From Physella acuta (lineage: Eukaryota > Mollusca > Gastropoda > Physidae), in assembly GCF_028476545.1 (NCBI RefSeq), contig NW_026733048.1, positions 50,839 to 114,838 on the forward strand: DNA of 64,000 nt. Direction: 5' to 3'. The number at the start of each line of letters is the position of its first letter. Positions within the stretch are counted from its first letter, which is position 1. The notes under the pieces were generated by a model. It did no database searches, was not told where the DNA came from, and worked only from the letters and a program-made list of their open reading frames with translations. A program made the translations under genes and the position numbers. This document shows, one piece after another, positions 37,217-47,378 of this stretch.

Positions 37217-38077
37217 TGGCTGTCCCCAGCTAACGAGCCTCATCTGCCAAAGAATCATAGTCTAAATCATTAAATTCTGTCAAAGCCTAAGACGACGCAG
37301 ATCTAGATATTTTAAGTAAAAAAACTCAAAATAACCACGTTACAATTAAATATTTAAATAACAGCATGTGTATAATGTGCTCGCTTGATCAGGTGTGTAG
37401 GGCTCACGGTCATTGCGACTTCAACGAAAGGGGCGGGGATTATTAAAATTTTCTGTTCATAGCATTTTCAATTTAAAAAGAAAAATATTGTTAATAATTT
37501 TAGTCTGAAAAATACTATTAAATACGGGTGTGGGGAAATTGCGAGACGCGAAAAGCGAAATGGCGAGGCGGGAAAATGCGAGAAGGTAATGCGAGACATA
37601 CCTGCGGAATTAAGGGTAAATAGCGAGACACTTTTTGCGAAAAAAGTTTTTTCCTTTTTTTTCCATCTTTATTTATTTCAATTATTTTTTTAAATATTTA
37701 AAAAAATAAACAAGCATTTAACCATACCATTTAACACGAGTATTGTATGTTGTTATTTTTTATCTAGATACTAAGAATATAGATAGATCTATATCTAGAT
37801 CTATCTATTTAAAAATCCTAACATCGTTGCTGTGCTACTGTCATCGCCCGCTCTTGTTAGCGTGAGGAAAATCCTGTCTCAGTCGGCATTAATTTAAAAA
37901 TCTAGCCCGCTCATGTTTATACAAACGTGAGCTGTGTCATTGTGAATTGGTATAATCTTGTCAACAGGAGAGATATTTTGCAACATCTATTTATGGATTT
38001 TTGTACTTGTAAAAAAATTTGTAAAAGTATAAACAATTCTAAAAAGTGCAATTTATTTTTTTATTAAGTAATTTTAA

Positions 38078-38633
38078 TTACAAACAAAATTTACAAACAA
38101 AATCTTCTGAAACAGTCCTCAGCAGTGGCGTAGCCAGGATCGTCTCAAGGGGGGGGGTTCCAATTTTTACCCGGGGAAAAACTTTCGATTTGCACCCCCC
38201 CCCCCTCAAACTTTCGATTTGCACCCCCCCCCCCCCTTCAAACTTTCGATTTGCACCCCCCCTCATACTTTTTATATATACCGAGGGGTCTATGGGGGGG
38301 TTATGACCCCCCTAACCCCCCCCTGCCTACGCCACTGGTCCTCAGACACACCTCGTGACACCATCTTTCACACATAGTACACCCAACCCAGTTCATTAGA
38401 CTCCCATTTATACATTTTTCTTTTGCTTCTTGTTCCAATCCACATTCACAACATTTCACATTCTCATCACAGTTGACCTCCTCGTTCATCCCACAAACAA
38501 AACTGGCACCCATGTTCTCATCATCATCATCCGCACGCTCAACATCTGTTTTCCGTTTTTTATAATTTGTATTTTTTATCATTTCTGTAATTTTGGCAAT
38601 GTCTTGCTCATTGTTGTCACCAGCAGTTGAGTT
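38078..38633 (-). pseudogene. PHD-finger C-terminus inside the Mutator-like element, split by a MITE
   Basis: The minus-strand frame from 38633 reads through an acidic patch (ADDDDEN) to a zinc finger: KCCECGLE, then NWVGCTMCERWCHEVCLR at 38364 or so. There the 215-bp MITE interrupts it. Beyond the MITE the frame resumes TVSEDFVCKFCL and a stop at 38078. The ligands C-x2-C, C-x2-C-x4-H-x2-C and C-x2-C fit the C4HC3 pattern of a PHD finger, with the W two residues before H. PHD fingers read histone tails and also occur at the C-termini of some transposases. A TAA precedes 38633, so any upstream part would need splicing. Whether it is a captured host exon or the end of a decayed transposase is open. 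Confidence 0.65.
38123..38337. mobile_element. hAT-type MITE, family 1 (TIR CAGTGGCGTAGC), nested
   Basis: The 215-bp element starts CAGTGGCGTAGC and ends in CCTACGCCACTG. It is flanked by perfect 8-bp duplications GTCCTCAG (38115-38122 and 38338-38345), typical of the hAT superfamily. Internally it holds three repeats of a unit with ACTTTCGATTTGCA joined by long C tracts. It inserted into the PHD frame of the larger Mutator-like element, so it is younger than that element. Confidence 0.88.
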
Positions 38634-40228
38634 TTATTAAAACATCGATATTTTCCCAATTTCGGTCAAAATAGAGTATTTTAATCAATTCCTATTACAA
38701 TGTATTAAAACAGTTTTCTAAAACGCGAAAAAACGTCTAAAATTCTTTTTCTAACATTGGTCATTTATGGAAGACCCCAAATAACACCACCACCAAAACC
38801 AAAAAATTCAGATAAGTTCAACTTGGTTTTAAAAATATCTGAAGTAGGCCCATAGCTTACGATATAGCACGAGCAACTGATAATATCGGTGACGTCACTT
38901 TATTTTGTTGTATCCAAATGATGTAGGCATTTCCTTGTGCTTAGATTTATATGGTAAAAAAAAGCTAGAAAAAAATCGTAGGCGGCGGCTATAATACAAA
39001 ATTTCTATGCAACAATAGAAAATATGTTTGCGGCGGCAGCGGATCCGGGCACAGCGATCTTCAAAGACGGTAAATCAGGCGGCCTCGGCGTTCCACACAA
39101 AAGACAGAAGTTGATCTATTGTCGGCGGTATTTCCGTCGGTTTCGAACAAGGTGGTATTCTAAGTCGACACAAAAGATGGGGGGAGTTGACAAATCATCA
39201 GTATGTCTAGCGACGGAAAAATCGGAAGTTTTAACAATGTAAACGAAACGTCTTTGAAGTCTGGACCAAATACCACTGAAAATCGGGTGCGGTAAATTTT
39301 TCGCAGAAATCTTCGCATTTCAACACCACCCAGCGTAAGTATCGGCTTGTGGTAAAATGCGAGACAAAAAAATCACGTGACCGACCGTTTCCGCGCCCTT
39401 CTCACATTTTCCCGCCTCGCCATTTCGCTTTTCGCGTCTCGCAATTTCCCCACACCCATTAAATACAAAATCAGGTGTTTAATAATTTTGCAGTTTTTGT
39501 TTGGTATTAACAGAAACATTTAAAATAAAGCAAGAGCTTTTCTCATAGGGCCAAAAATTGAAAATTTTTGTGGAATTCATAAATGGATGACACCTAAATA
39601 AATAGAAATAGGCCTACAGGCCGTAAATTTGAAATAGCATAACAGGTTTTTTAATACAACAACACATTCTGGATACTGCCTTTAATATTTAATGACAAAC
39701 AACTCTAAAGTAAAATTTGCTTACAAATTATTAGCAATGCATGAACACAGATACAATATATTTATATTAATTAATATATTAGTAAATTGGAAGTGGTCAT
39801 GTTTAAATTAAAAATTGAGAAAATTTAGATTTAGCAAGTATATCTACATTCTACATCTTATTCTTCTTAAGATTAATTTAGATTTTTCACAGAAAGTAGA
39901 AAGGTAGTGATGTCTGTTGTTGTGAAGTAGGCCTATCCTAATTTTATTTTTATTTTTTAAAATTAGGGAGCAAGAGGTCACAATTAATTAAGCTTCTCAA
40001 TTTCAGAGTTCGTATTAAATTTAAATTCTACTAGACTAGTATACAGACTATTTTAGATTTATTTATTCTTCTCTAGAATCGAGACTAGATCTAGAATCAA
40101 GTATTTTTAATTTTTGTTCAGTGTGCAACTACTGTGATTGTGATTGGACTTCTTGGTTGGTTTGTTGGTTGGAGAGATCGACAACATCCATTTTTTAAAT
40201 ATTTTTTTAATCAATTGGGTGTTCTCAC

Positions 40229-40375
40229 CAAGTACAACGTTCCATATATTTTAAGAGCTTCTTTAAAAACATGTCCTGCGATGTCTGTTGAAGCTTTGCG
40301 ACAATAAGGTGTCCAGCAGTGTCCTAATTCATAACAAGTATAATTTATAGACAAGGGTTTGCTGAAGACCGCCAT
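40229..40375 (-). CDS. TMEM135: TMEM135 coding exon 1 (start codon)
   Basis: This exon encodes 49 residues, beginning MAVFSKPLS and ending GTLYL, with the donor TTG|GTGAGA at 40229/40228 (phase 0). The core CYELGHCWTPYC matches human NCYEIGHTWHPSC, the start of the cysteine-rich domain, and EALKIYGTLYL matches EESLRIYAPLYL. The ATG at 40375 sits in AGCAACATGG, a good initiation context. The frame is open a little further upstream but without another ATG, so this start is preferred. The human protein starts MAALSKSIPHN, which supports the same start. Confidence 0.93.
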
Positions 40376-40470
40376 GTTGCTATGCAGGACAAAATAAATA
40401 TTTCTACCAATCAGAAACAACTTCTGAGTGGCCTTATTCTAGCCCGTAATTACATCAGCCTAAAATAAAT
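40376..40470 (-). promoter_or_regulatory. TMEM135 5' flank / probable promoter-proximal region
   Basis: This is the sequence just upstream of the TMEM135 start codon. On the plus strand it carries CCAATCAG at 40407-40414, an inverted CCAAT box relative to the gene, about 35 bp before the ATG. No TATA box at a useful distance and no CpG island are obvious. The transcription start is unknown and a non-coding 5' exon further right cannot be excluded. Confidence 0.3.
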
Positions 40471-40826
40471 TCGAATTTTTCTATTTTAATATTATATGTT
40501 GTAAAAAAAAATATACCTTTGATAATATTTCGTATAGGCCTAATTATAAAAACATAAAATAAAACGATATAAGGCCTTTTATCAGACCGTCTTAAAATAG
40601 TGTTTTTGCTATAGGCCCCGTAGTAGCTTAACTACGCCTACTAGATACGAACAAGTATGCTTTTTTTTTACATCATCAAATTAATTAAATATAGATATAT
40701 ATAAATAGCCTGGGTAACCAAACTGTAATAGTTAAACACTTTTAAAATACATTTTAAAATCCTCGAAAATCGAATTACATAATGTTAGTAGTTTGTACAA
40801 AATAAAAATAAACATGAGCTGTCGTT

Positions 40827-41393
40827 TTTACTTTTTCGTATACGCAGTACACTGGAAGTTTTGTGATCGTGCAAAAAAAAAAAAAAAAAAAAAAAGCGGA
40901 AAAACATAGTTTTTTGCAATTTTCGTCCATATGTCTGTGTGTATGTATATATGTGTGTATGTCTGTGAACACAATAACTTAAGTAACGTTAGAGCTACTA
41001 CTTTCAATTTTTCAAAAGCCTATAACTTGAATAATGTTGCAGATAGATAAACTGAATTTCAGATATAAGTGATAGATCAAATCTTCTGCCTTCTGTCAAA
41101 TTTTGAGTTATTTCCGTTGACCGGAAGTAGTAATTTACGCTATTTCCGAGTTCTCAAAAAAAAAAATCATGAATTTTTAAAGTACTAATATTCCGCACTA
41201 TTATAAACATATTGTTTGCCGTTCACTTGGTGCGCAATTTTTTTTTTCTACGAGGTTACTAATCTATTTTTAAAAGTTTAAGTAATTTAATATGGATTAA
41301 AAAATCATGTCTATATCCCGAGTTGCCACCCCCCGAGTGTTATATAAGCATATTCGAGAACGTTTAGGCGAGATCACTCCCGCTTTCTTTATT
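40827..41393 (+). repeat. Dispersed repeat R4, copy 1
   Basis: The start ACTTTTTCGTATACGCAGTA, then ATCGTGC followed by a long A run, CGGAAAAACATA, a GTATGTCTGTG stretch, GATAGATAAACTGAATTTC, CATTTCCG-like TTATTTCCGTTGACCGGAAG and the end GAGATCACTCCCG are shared in order with copy 2 at 52157. It lacks one internal subunit that copy 2 has. No ORF and no clear TIR were seen. Confidence 0.85.
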
Positions 41394-41811
41394 AAAGTGT
41401 AGTAACACTTAAAATATCATTGATAGCATACAATTACGAATTTAACACTTTTGTACTCTGGCAATTTTTTAGTCCTAATAAAAAATAATAATATTAAAAA
41501 AATATCTACGAGTTCTATGCAAATCATGTGCAAAGCTATTAATAACAATCCTTCGCTCAAATTGTAACATATGGGTTTGACACTTCATGTGCTGCAATTC
41601 ATCGACAGCGGGCTCTGAATTAATAAAGCGCGAAACATTTTAGCATACGAGAGGTGTTGACTGATATATTTTAAAAAAAAGTATTCAATTTTATTTACTT
41701 AACAAAATGAACTGCTATTGAATGGGAGTGATGTCATTATATATAAAATAGCAAACTCACAATTTAATTGAAATAATGTATTATTTGAAGCATTAATACA
41801 TCTAAATAATA

Positions 41812-42109
41812 CAGAGGCGTAGCGAGGGGGGGGGGGTGCGGATCGCACCGATGACACCATTTAGGGGAGTGACACCAAGGCGAAAAAAAGCAAAATATAT
41901 AGAAAAAAAACTTGAGGGGGGGGGGGGTGCAAATCGAAAGTTTGAGTGGGGTGCAAATCGAAAATTTGAAAGTTTGTCCCCGGGAAGGGTCACTACGCCT
42001 CTGAGGGGTGACACCATTAAATGCCGCACCGGGTGAGTCTCTCGCATAGTACATGGGGCGCAAAATTGATAGTTTATCTCGGGCGCAGGGAGATGCAGCT
42101 ACGCCCCTG
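41812..42109. mobile_element. hAT-type MITE, family 1, diverged copy
   Basis: The ends CAGAGGCGTAGC and GCTACGCCCCTG are family-1 termini, and the interior has the same G-rich units (GTGCAAATCGAAA twice) and the GTGACACCATTA / GCACCGGGTGA segments shared with the copy at 50654. The flanks AAATAATA and CACTCTTT do not match, so the duplication is lost or the two ends come from different copies. Confidence 0.7.
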
Positions 42110-42481
42110 CACTCTTTACTGAAGACCATACGTCCTACAAAACTCGTCCTAAATATAAATTAAAAAATAGTTATATCTACGAAACGGAAATTTACGTTTA
42201 ACGAGTGTTATAGAATAAATAATAAATAGGCTTTCATTCATCCCCCACCCCCCAACACTTGGATCGTTAAACCCACATTGTTGACGATGTATGTCGTGGC
42301 CAATATCGCTATTCGCAAATCGCGTGTTAGGAGATTGCGATAATTTATTTGCCCAAGCGTGCGCGACATTTTCCGGCTGACCACGCACAAAGACCTCGCA
42401 CAATGACCGCTAACAATCTAACTTTTTTTTTTCGCGAACAATAAATATTTCATAGTCAATGAGATGTGAGGGTTAGAGCGA

Positions 42482-42915
42482 GTCGGACAACTAACACAGA
42501 GAGGGTGGGGACGGGGAGAGGGGCGGGGAGGGAGGGGACGGGGGGGAGTGAGGACAGGGAGAGTGAGGACAGGGAGAGAGGGACGGGGACGGGGAGAGTG
42601 GGGACGGGGAGAGTGGGGACAGGGAGAGTGGGGGATAGTGAGAACAGGGAGAGTGGGGACAGGGAGAGGGGGGACGGGGAGAGTGGAGAGGGGGATAGTG
42701 AGGACAGGGAGAGTAGGGACGGGGAGAGTGAGAACAAGGAGAGTGGGGACAGGGAGAGTGGAGAGGAGAGAGTGGGGACGGGGAGAGTGGGGGAATAGTG
42801 AGGTCAGGGAGAGTGGGGGGGGGGAGAGTGGAGAGGGGTAGTGAGGACATGGAGAATGGGACGGAGAGGGTGGGGACGGGGAGGGTGGGGACAGAGAGGA
42901 CGGGGATGGAGAGGG
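42482..42915 (+). repeat. Purine-only minisatellite (GGGGACGGGGAGAGTG)
   Basis: Roughly 15-bp units of the type GACAGGGAGAGTGGG or GACGGGGAGAGTGGG run for over 400 bp. The plus strand is almost all purine with a C or T every few bases. All ORFs through it are repeat shadows. It could form triplex or G-quadruplex structures. Confidence 0.92.
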
Positions 42916-43153
42916 GGATATAAAATATAACAATAATGTTAATACGGCGCACGATGTTGATCTATTTTTATACATTGAACGACTTTTCACAAAGCAATTA
43001 ATATAATAGGTTCCAATATGTGCAGTTTATTGAAGCCTACACATTTAAGACTTTAATCCAAGAAAATAGTTTTTTTTTAGATATTCATTGCACGTTTCAT
43101 TCATACGTGTTTTTCAAATGATACAACCTATCTTTGCCTATATATGTGTGTGT

Positions 43154-43154
<1 letters not shown>

Positions 43155-43240
<86 letters not shown>
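43155..43240 (+). repeat. (TA)n microsatellite
   Basis: About 86 bp of TA, followed by CATAGGCCCTATATAT. Short frames of repeated Tyr-Ile here are artefacts. Confidence 0.97.
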
Positions 43241-43244
<4 letters not shown>

Positions 43245-45924
43245 GGCCCTATATATTTTAGCCGACATTTACATATATAATGTTTGTAATGTAATATATC
43301 AACGATAACTATGATGACTGTGAAAAAAATATTAAGCGAGAAGGAATTAGAGGGAGAATTCGAGAGAATGGGTGTGAGTTGAAAGATTTCTTTCAAAAGG
43401 ATACAGTTGTAAATAGCTATTTCTTGATTCTATTACACCCCCCCCCCCCCCCGATTGCCATTTAACCCCCACATAGCTAGGTCTTTTTTTTTTTTAAGAG
43501 CTCGCCGAAATTTTCAACACAAACCCATTCATGTGAGAAGCTTTCTGCATACAAGCCCGACTCCCTCTTTTATGAGTGCCCGTGGCTGTATGAGGGTTAC
43601 TGCGTTCTACCTAACTAAAAAGAAACAAAAAAAAAGAAAACTCGAATCAAAAGCTTCTAGAGACTATAGACATCCCCTATGCTAATATTCGACAATCACC
43701 TCAAAGTTGAAATAATTAAAGAATTGCTTCAAAAGTTTTCCGCCTTCTCCTTCCCTCCTACGCCGTATAGTCGTATTTCTATGACTGCAGCCTTGCATCT
43801 TTGGGCACCCGTACATCGACGACGGTAATTAAAGAAACTTTTCCGACAGAAAATGCAGGCGAGAAACAAAAGATATTTGACTTTCCGTGCACGTAACTAT
43901 CACAGGCAACAAAGTCATCAAAAGGTTAGTGCACTACACGCAGAAAACGCAAATCTTTTTTAATATTATTTTATTTGTTTCCAACTCCAATCTAACGAAC
44001 TTTAGTAAAATACTTGGTCGACCTTTGATCCATGAAAGGCGACATGACTAACTAAGGTTACCGTGGAATCTGTGAAGTTCCAGTCCATAAAAATATTGCT
44101 TCCGCACAAAATATTTAAAATCCGTTGGTTAAAATCCACTTTCATTAAGTTCATTGCTTTCATGATAGTTGCCCCATTAATTTGAATTCAGACTTTGAAG
44201 ATTTCATATTTCTTTATATTGTATTAATTTTAATAATACTTTTATTTGGATAGAAGAATGAAAAGGCGAACGAATAAATTCTTTGAAGATTTGGCTGGTG
44301 TGGTGTAGATTTAGTATAATGGTAAAGAAGAAAATAAAAGGGTTCGAGGCCTTAAATGTGTTGTTTTATATGTGGTCACCTCATGTCAACAATAAAGATG
44401 TCAAGTCAGGAGACAAAAGTACATTCGAGCTAAGGTACTTAGATCTAAGAGTTATTCGACGAAAAAATAATTTTAATATTAATAATGTTTGTTGGCCCTA
44501 GTTTCGTGGACCTTCGCCTTTGTGGTCAGTCTTTTGTTTGACTTGACTTGAGCTCGCATGAATTCTCTAAACCCATCCACTGCACTTCCGCATTGCTTTT
44601 GGAATCAGTTTCTAAGACTTAGATCAGCAGGAAGCTTGGGGGATGTTTGACCCAACAAAAGATGTATGGCCTACAGCGCCATAAGAATATCACTCACCAA
44701 AAAGTAGCGGCGCAGTTAATACTGTAAAGAACTTGTAGGGGTTTGTGTTTCTCAAGCGAAAAAAGCGCGGTCTCTTATTCCGCTCAAATACGCACCAACT
44801 TGAGGATGTGTGATCTTGAAAGGCGTGAAATCGGTGACCTAATCATTGATGCATCAACAATCAACATACGGCTTCAAGTGAGGCGAGGGTCGCAGACGTT
44901 TTTTTTTTGTGCGGGGCTAGAACAGCGTAGCGCAGTTTCCGCGGGGAAACGATCACTGATTATTGAAGCACTTGTTTCTAATTTAAGGTGCATTTAACAC
45001 GGCAAAAGTCTTGACTTCTGATGTGTTTTTTTTTAATGAATGCTGAAATTTTTTAAGAAAATGTTTCGTTTATGTGTGTGAATATTTTTGTTGGTACTTT
45101 ATTAAATTTGACAGATTACATCAAAATGTATCACATTCCCCCCACCCCCCTCTTTTTTTGCATTCAATGACTTTACACATTTACTCACTTTTTTAATAAC
45201 CAGATGATGGAGTTGAACTCTTTCCTTTCTTTATTTTCTTTTGTTTGTGTATCAGAGGAAATGAACAATACACTCGATTTCATAATTCGCAAGATAAGGC
45301 GCTGTTCCTAAATAAACTACCAACCCCAGAAATCGACGCACTCACCTAAACTATCACATTTTCAATTATTTTTAAATACAAAAGAACGCACGTATTACAA
45401 TTATCTTTGCTGTGTACTAATGTGAATATATATTCTCACCTTTTGCATCCCTCCTTCTAAGGGGTCAAAGTGGTGGGGTAGATCACCGCGTGGTTGCTAT
45501 AACTATAATCCAGAATGTCACAGCTTTTCATGAATCTAGTTTGATTCCATATGCGAGACAACGTAATGACTATTCATTAATGGCCCGACTACCAGAAATA
45601 CTGAGAGTTGGATGAAGATTAGGGTTAAGTTCAAGCGTTAACGTGAACTTGGAGTCCTGGCTAAGTTTAACTGATTCGGGTACATTTCCTTTAAACTTTA
45701 AAGGGTACCCGCCGCTCATTGTTTGGTATACAAAGTCGTCATGCACTGATATTATCTACAAGCAATATCGAATTAATGAGTAGTGTTTTAGAATTGAGTA
45801 AAGCGTCTAGTAAAAATTAAGGTAAGTCACAAGTTAGGGTTAAAGTTTTTTTTTATAGCCCGCTTAATACAACCAAATTCATTTTAGTTGTAAAACGAAT
45901 TGGCAACAGGTCATATTCATCATG
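43241..45924. other. Intergenic, unannotated
   Basis: No recognisable gene. 44740-45000 is slightly G+C-richer and has an 84-codon plus-strand frame (MCFSSEKSAVSYSAQ...) with no known domain. A poly-C run lies at 43437-43452. Confidence 0.5.
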
Positions 45925-46139
45925 TGGGCGAGGTCGGGTCGGTAAAGCTCATGGTTAAAAACCGAAGTCTCGAGTTCGAAACCCGGACAGCAACTCATAT
46001 AGGGAAGTTAACTCCAAAATGAAATAACGATTACCATTGTAGTTTGTTCTTGGATAGTTAAAGGCTAAGAAAGCAAATCCAGGAAGGAAAGGCAGACTGA
46101 AATCGGAGTCAATGGCTTATATGGCGCATAACACTCAAC
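45925..46139 (+). mobile_element. SINE family B with tRNA-like head
   Basis: The tRNA-like head (GGGCGAGGTCGGGTCGGTAA, then CTCGAGTTCGAAACCCGG with a very good B box) leads into the family-B body: AAGTTAACTCCAAAAT, TTGTTCTTGGATAGTTAAAG, GAAATCGGAGTCAATGGCTT, ATGGCGCATAAC. It is cut at 46140 by a family-2 MITE. Confidence 0.8.
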
Positions 46140-46318
46140 CAGTGTTTCTTCCAGACTATTTACTCCGGGGGGGGGGGGGGGGGACTTGATATTTTCAGGA
46201 TGGGGGGGGGGGTCAACATTCTCCGGGGAGGGGGGAAGCGGACACTGGTAAAAGTATATATTTTCTATATAAATTCCATTTCGTTCGTAGCCCGAAGAGA
46301 TGCTTGGAAGAAACTCTG
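46140..46318. mobile_element. hAT-type MITE, family 2
   Basis: The ends are CAGTGTTTCTTCCAG and TTGGAAGAAACTCTG. Flanks CACTCAAC and TACTCATC agree at 6 of 8 positions, fitting an aged duplication. It inserted right at the end of a SINE body. The interior has long G tracts and the shared TATATTTTCTATATAAATTC segment. Confidence 0.75.
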
Positions 46319-46434
46319 TACTCATCACATAATTGAGTTGGAGGAAATCCCGTTCAACATTACAATTAATAACGAAGAAGAAATAGGTCCTATGATTTGG
46401 CTAGTACTGCTACATGTGTAGCACTATTTATAAT

Positions 46435-46626
46435 CAGAGTTTCTTCCAGGCATCTCTTCGGGGGGGCGAAAAATTTTTACCGCCCCCCCCCGAACGAAAT
46501 GAAATTTATATAATTTATATAGAAAATATATACTTTTAACAGTGTCCGCCCCCCCGAAGAAAGTTTACCGCCCCCCCGAAGATTTCAAGTGCCCCCCCCG
46601 GAGAAAAAAGTCTGGAAGAAACACTG
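46435..46626. mobile_element. hAT-type MITE, family 2
   Basis: The 192-bp element has ends CAGAGTTTCTTCCAGGC and GTCTGGAAGAAACACTG, with perfect 8-bp duplications TTTATAAT (46427-46434 and 46627-46634). The interior holds several C tracts around the conserved GAACGAAATGAAATTTATAT core. Confidence 0.9.
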
Positions 46627-47075
46627 TTTATAATTCTATTTAAACAAATTTAGAACTAGAAAAAAGACACACACAGAAATAAATGTTTTATTTCCTGTTT
46701 TCAAATTATAGATGAGTAGCCCCCATCGGCTCCAGGAAATGAGATTTCACTCACGCCAAGACAGACTCGTAAAACAGTATCGCAACTGTTCGCGACGATA
46801 TACAACAATAATCATAATTGCACATAGTGCACGCAGACAGCCATGCGCACTGAAGCGTGTAAATGGCGGGGTGGGGGGGGGGGGGGTTTGTGATGTCCAC
46901 AGCGGTGTCGCAGTGTGTAGTAAAGTGTGACCGAGCTGCAAGCGGTGTGTAACGGGAGTGAGTGATGTGGGTCACCAGAGCAGAGTGTGGTCGGGGTGAT
47001 CCTGTGACACTCCTGTCAGTATAGGAGGCAGTGTAGTCAGAGAAGACTAGAGGCAAAGGCTCGCTGGGTTAGTTT

Positions 47076-47370
47076 CAGTGTTTCTTTCAGACTTTTTTCT
47101 CTGGCGGGGGGGGGGGGGGCACTTGATATTTTCGAGGGAGGGGGGCTAAATTTTTCGGGGGTGTGGTCGTAGGCACTGGTGGTAAAAGAATAAATATAAA
47201 TTCTATTTAGATCGAGGGTGAGGGGGGGGGGGGTGCAGATTAAATTTTCTGGGGGGGGGGGTGGATACTGGTAAAAGAATATATTTTCTAAATACATTAT
47301 TTTTCGTTCGATGATGGGGGGGGGGGGGAGGACTGTAGAGTTTCTTCAAAAAGATGCCAGAAAGAATCTG
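47076..47370. mobile_element. hAT-type MITE, family 2, expanded
   Basis: The 295-bp element has ends CAGTGTTTCTTTCAGAC and CCAGAAAGAATCTG, with perfect 8-bp duplications GTTAGTTT (47068-47075 and 47371-47378). It is longer than its relatives because the G-tract / ACTGGTAAAAGAATA unit is duplicated. Confidence 0.88.
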
Positions 47371-47378
47371 GTTAGTTT

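Larger units (their letters stand above)
37526..39457. mobile_element. Mutator-like DNA transposon, 1932 bp, 61-bp TIRs, 9-bp TSD
   Basis: The left end (37526-37586, starting GGGTGTGGGGAAATTGCGAG) and the inverted right end (39397-39457) match over about 61 bp with one mismatch. They are flanked by perfect 9-bp direct repeats ATTAAATAC (37517-37525 and 39458-39466), a target-site duplication. Long TIRs plus a 9-bp duplication fit the Mutator (MULE) superfamily. The motif GCGAGAC recurs several times inside the left end and again inside the right end, as expected of transposase-binding subterminal repeats. Inside are a broken PHD-finger frame, a nested hAT-type MITE and A+T-rich filler; I see no transposase core, so it looks non-autonomous. 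It lies in TMEM135 intron 1. Confidence 0.85.

Noticed and set aside
42418-42990. 190-codon Ser/Pro-rich and Arg/Gly-rich frames
   Set aside because: They come from a purine-rich minisatellite; no domain, no splice context.
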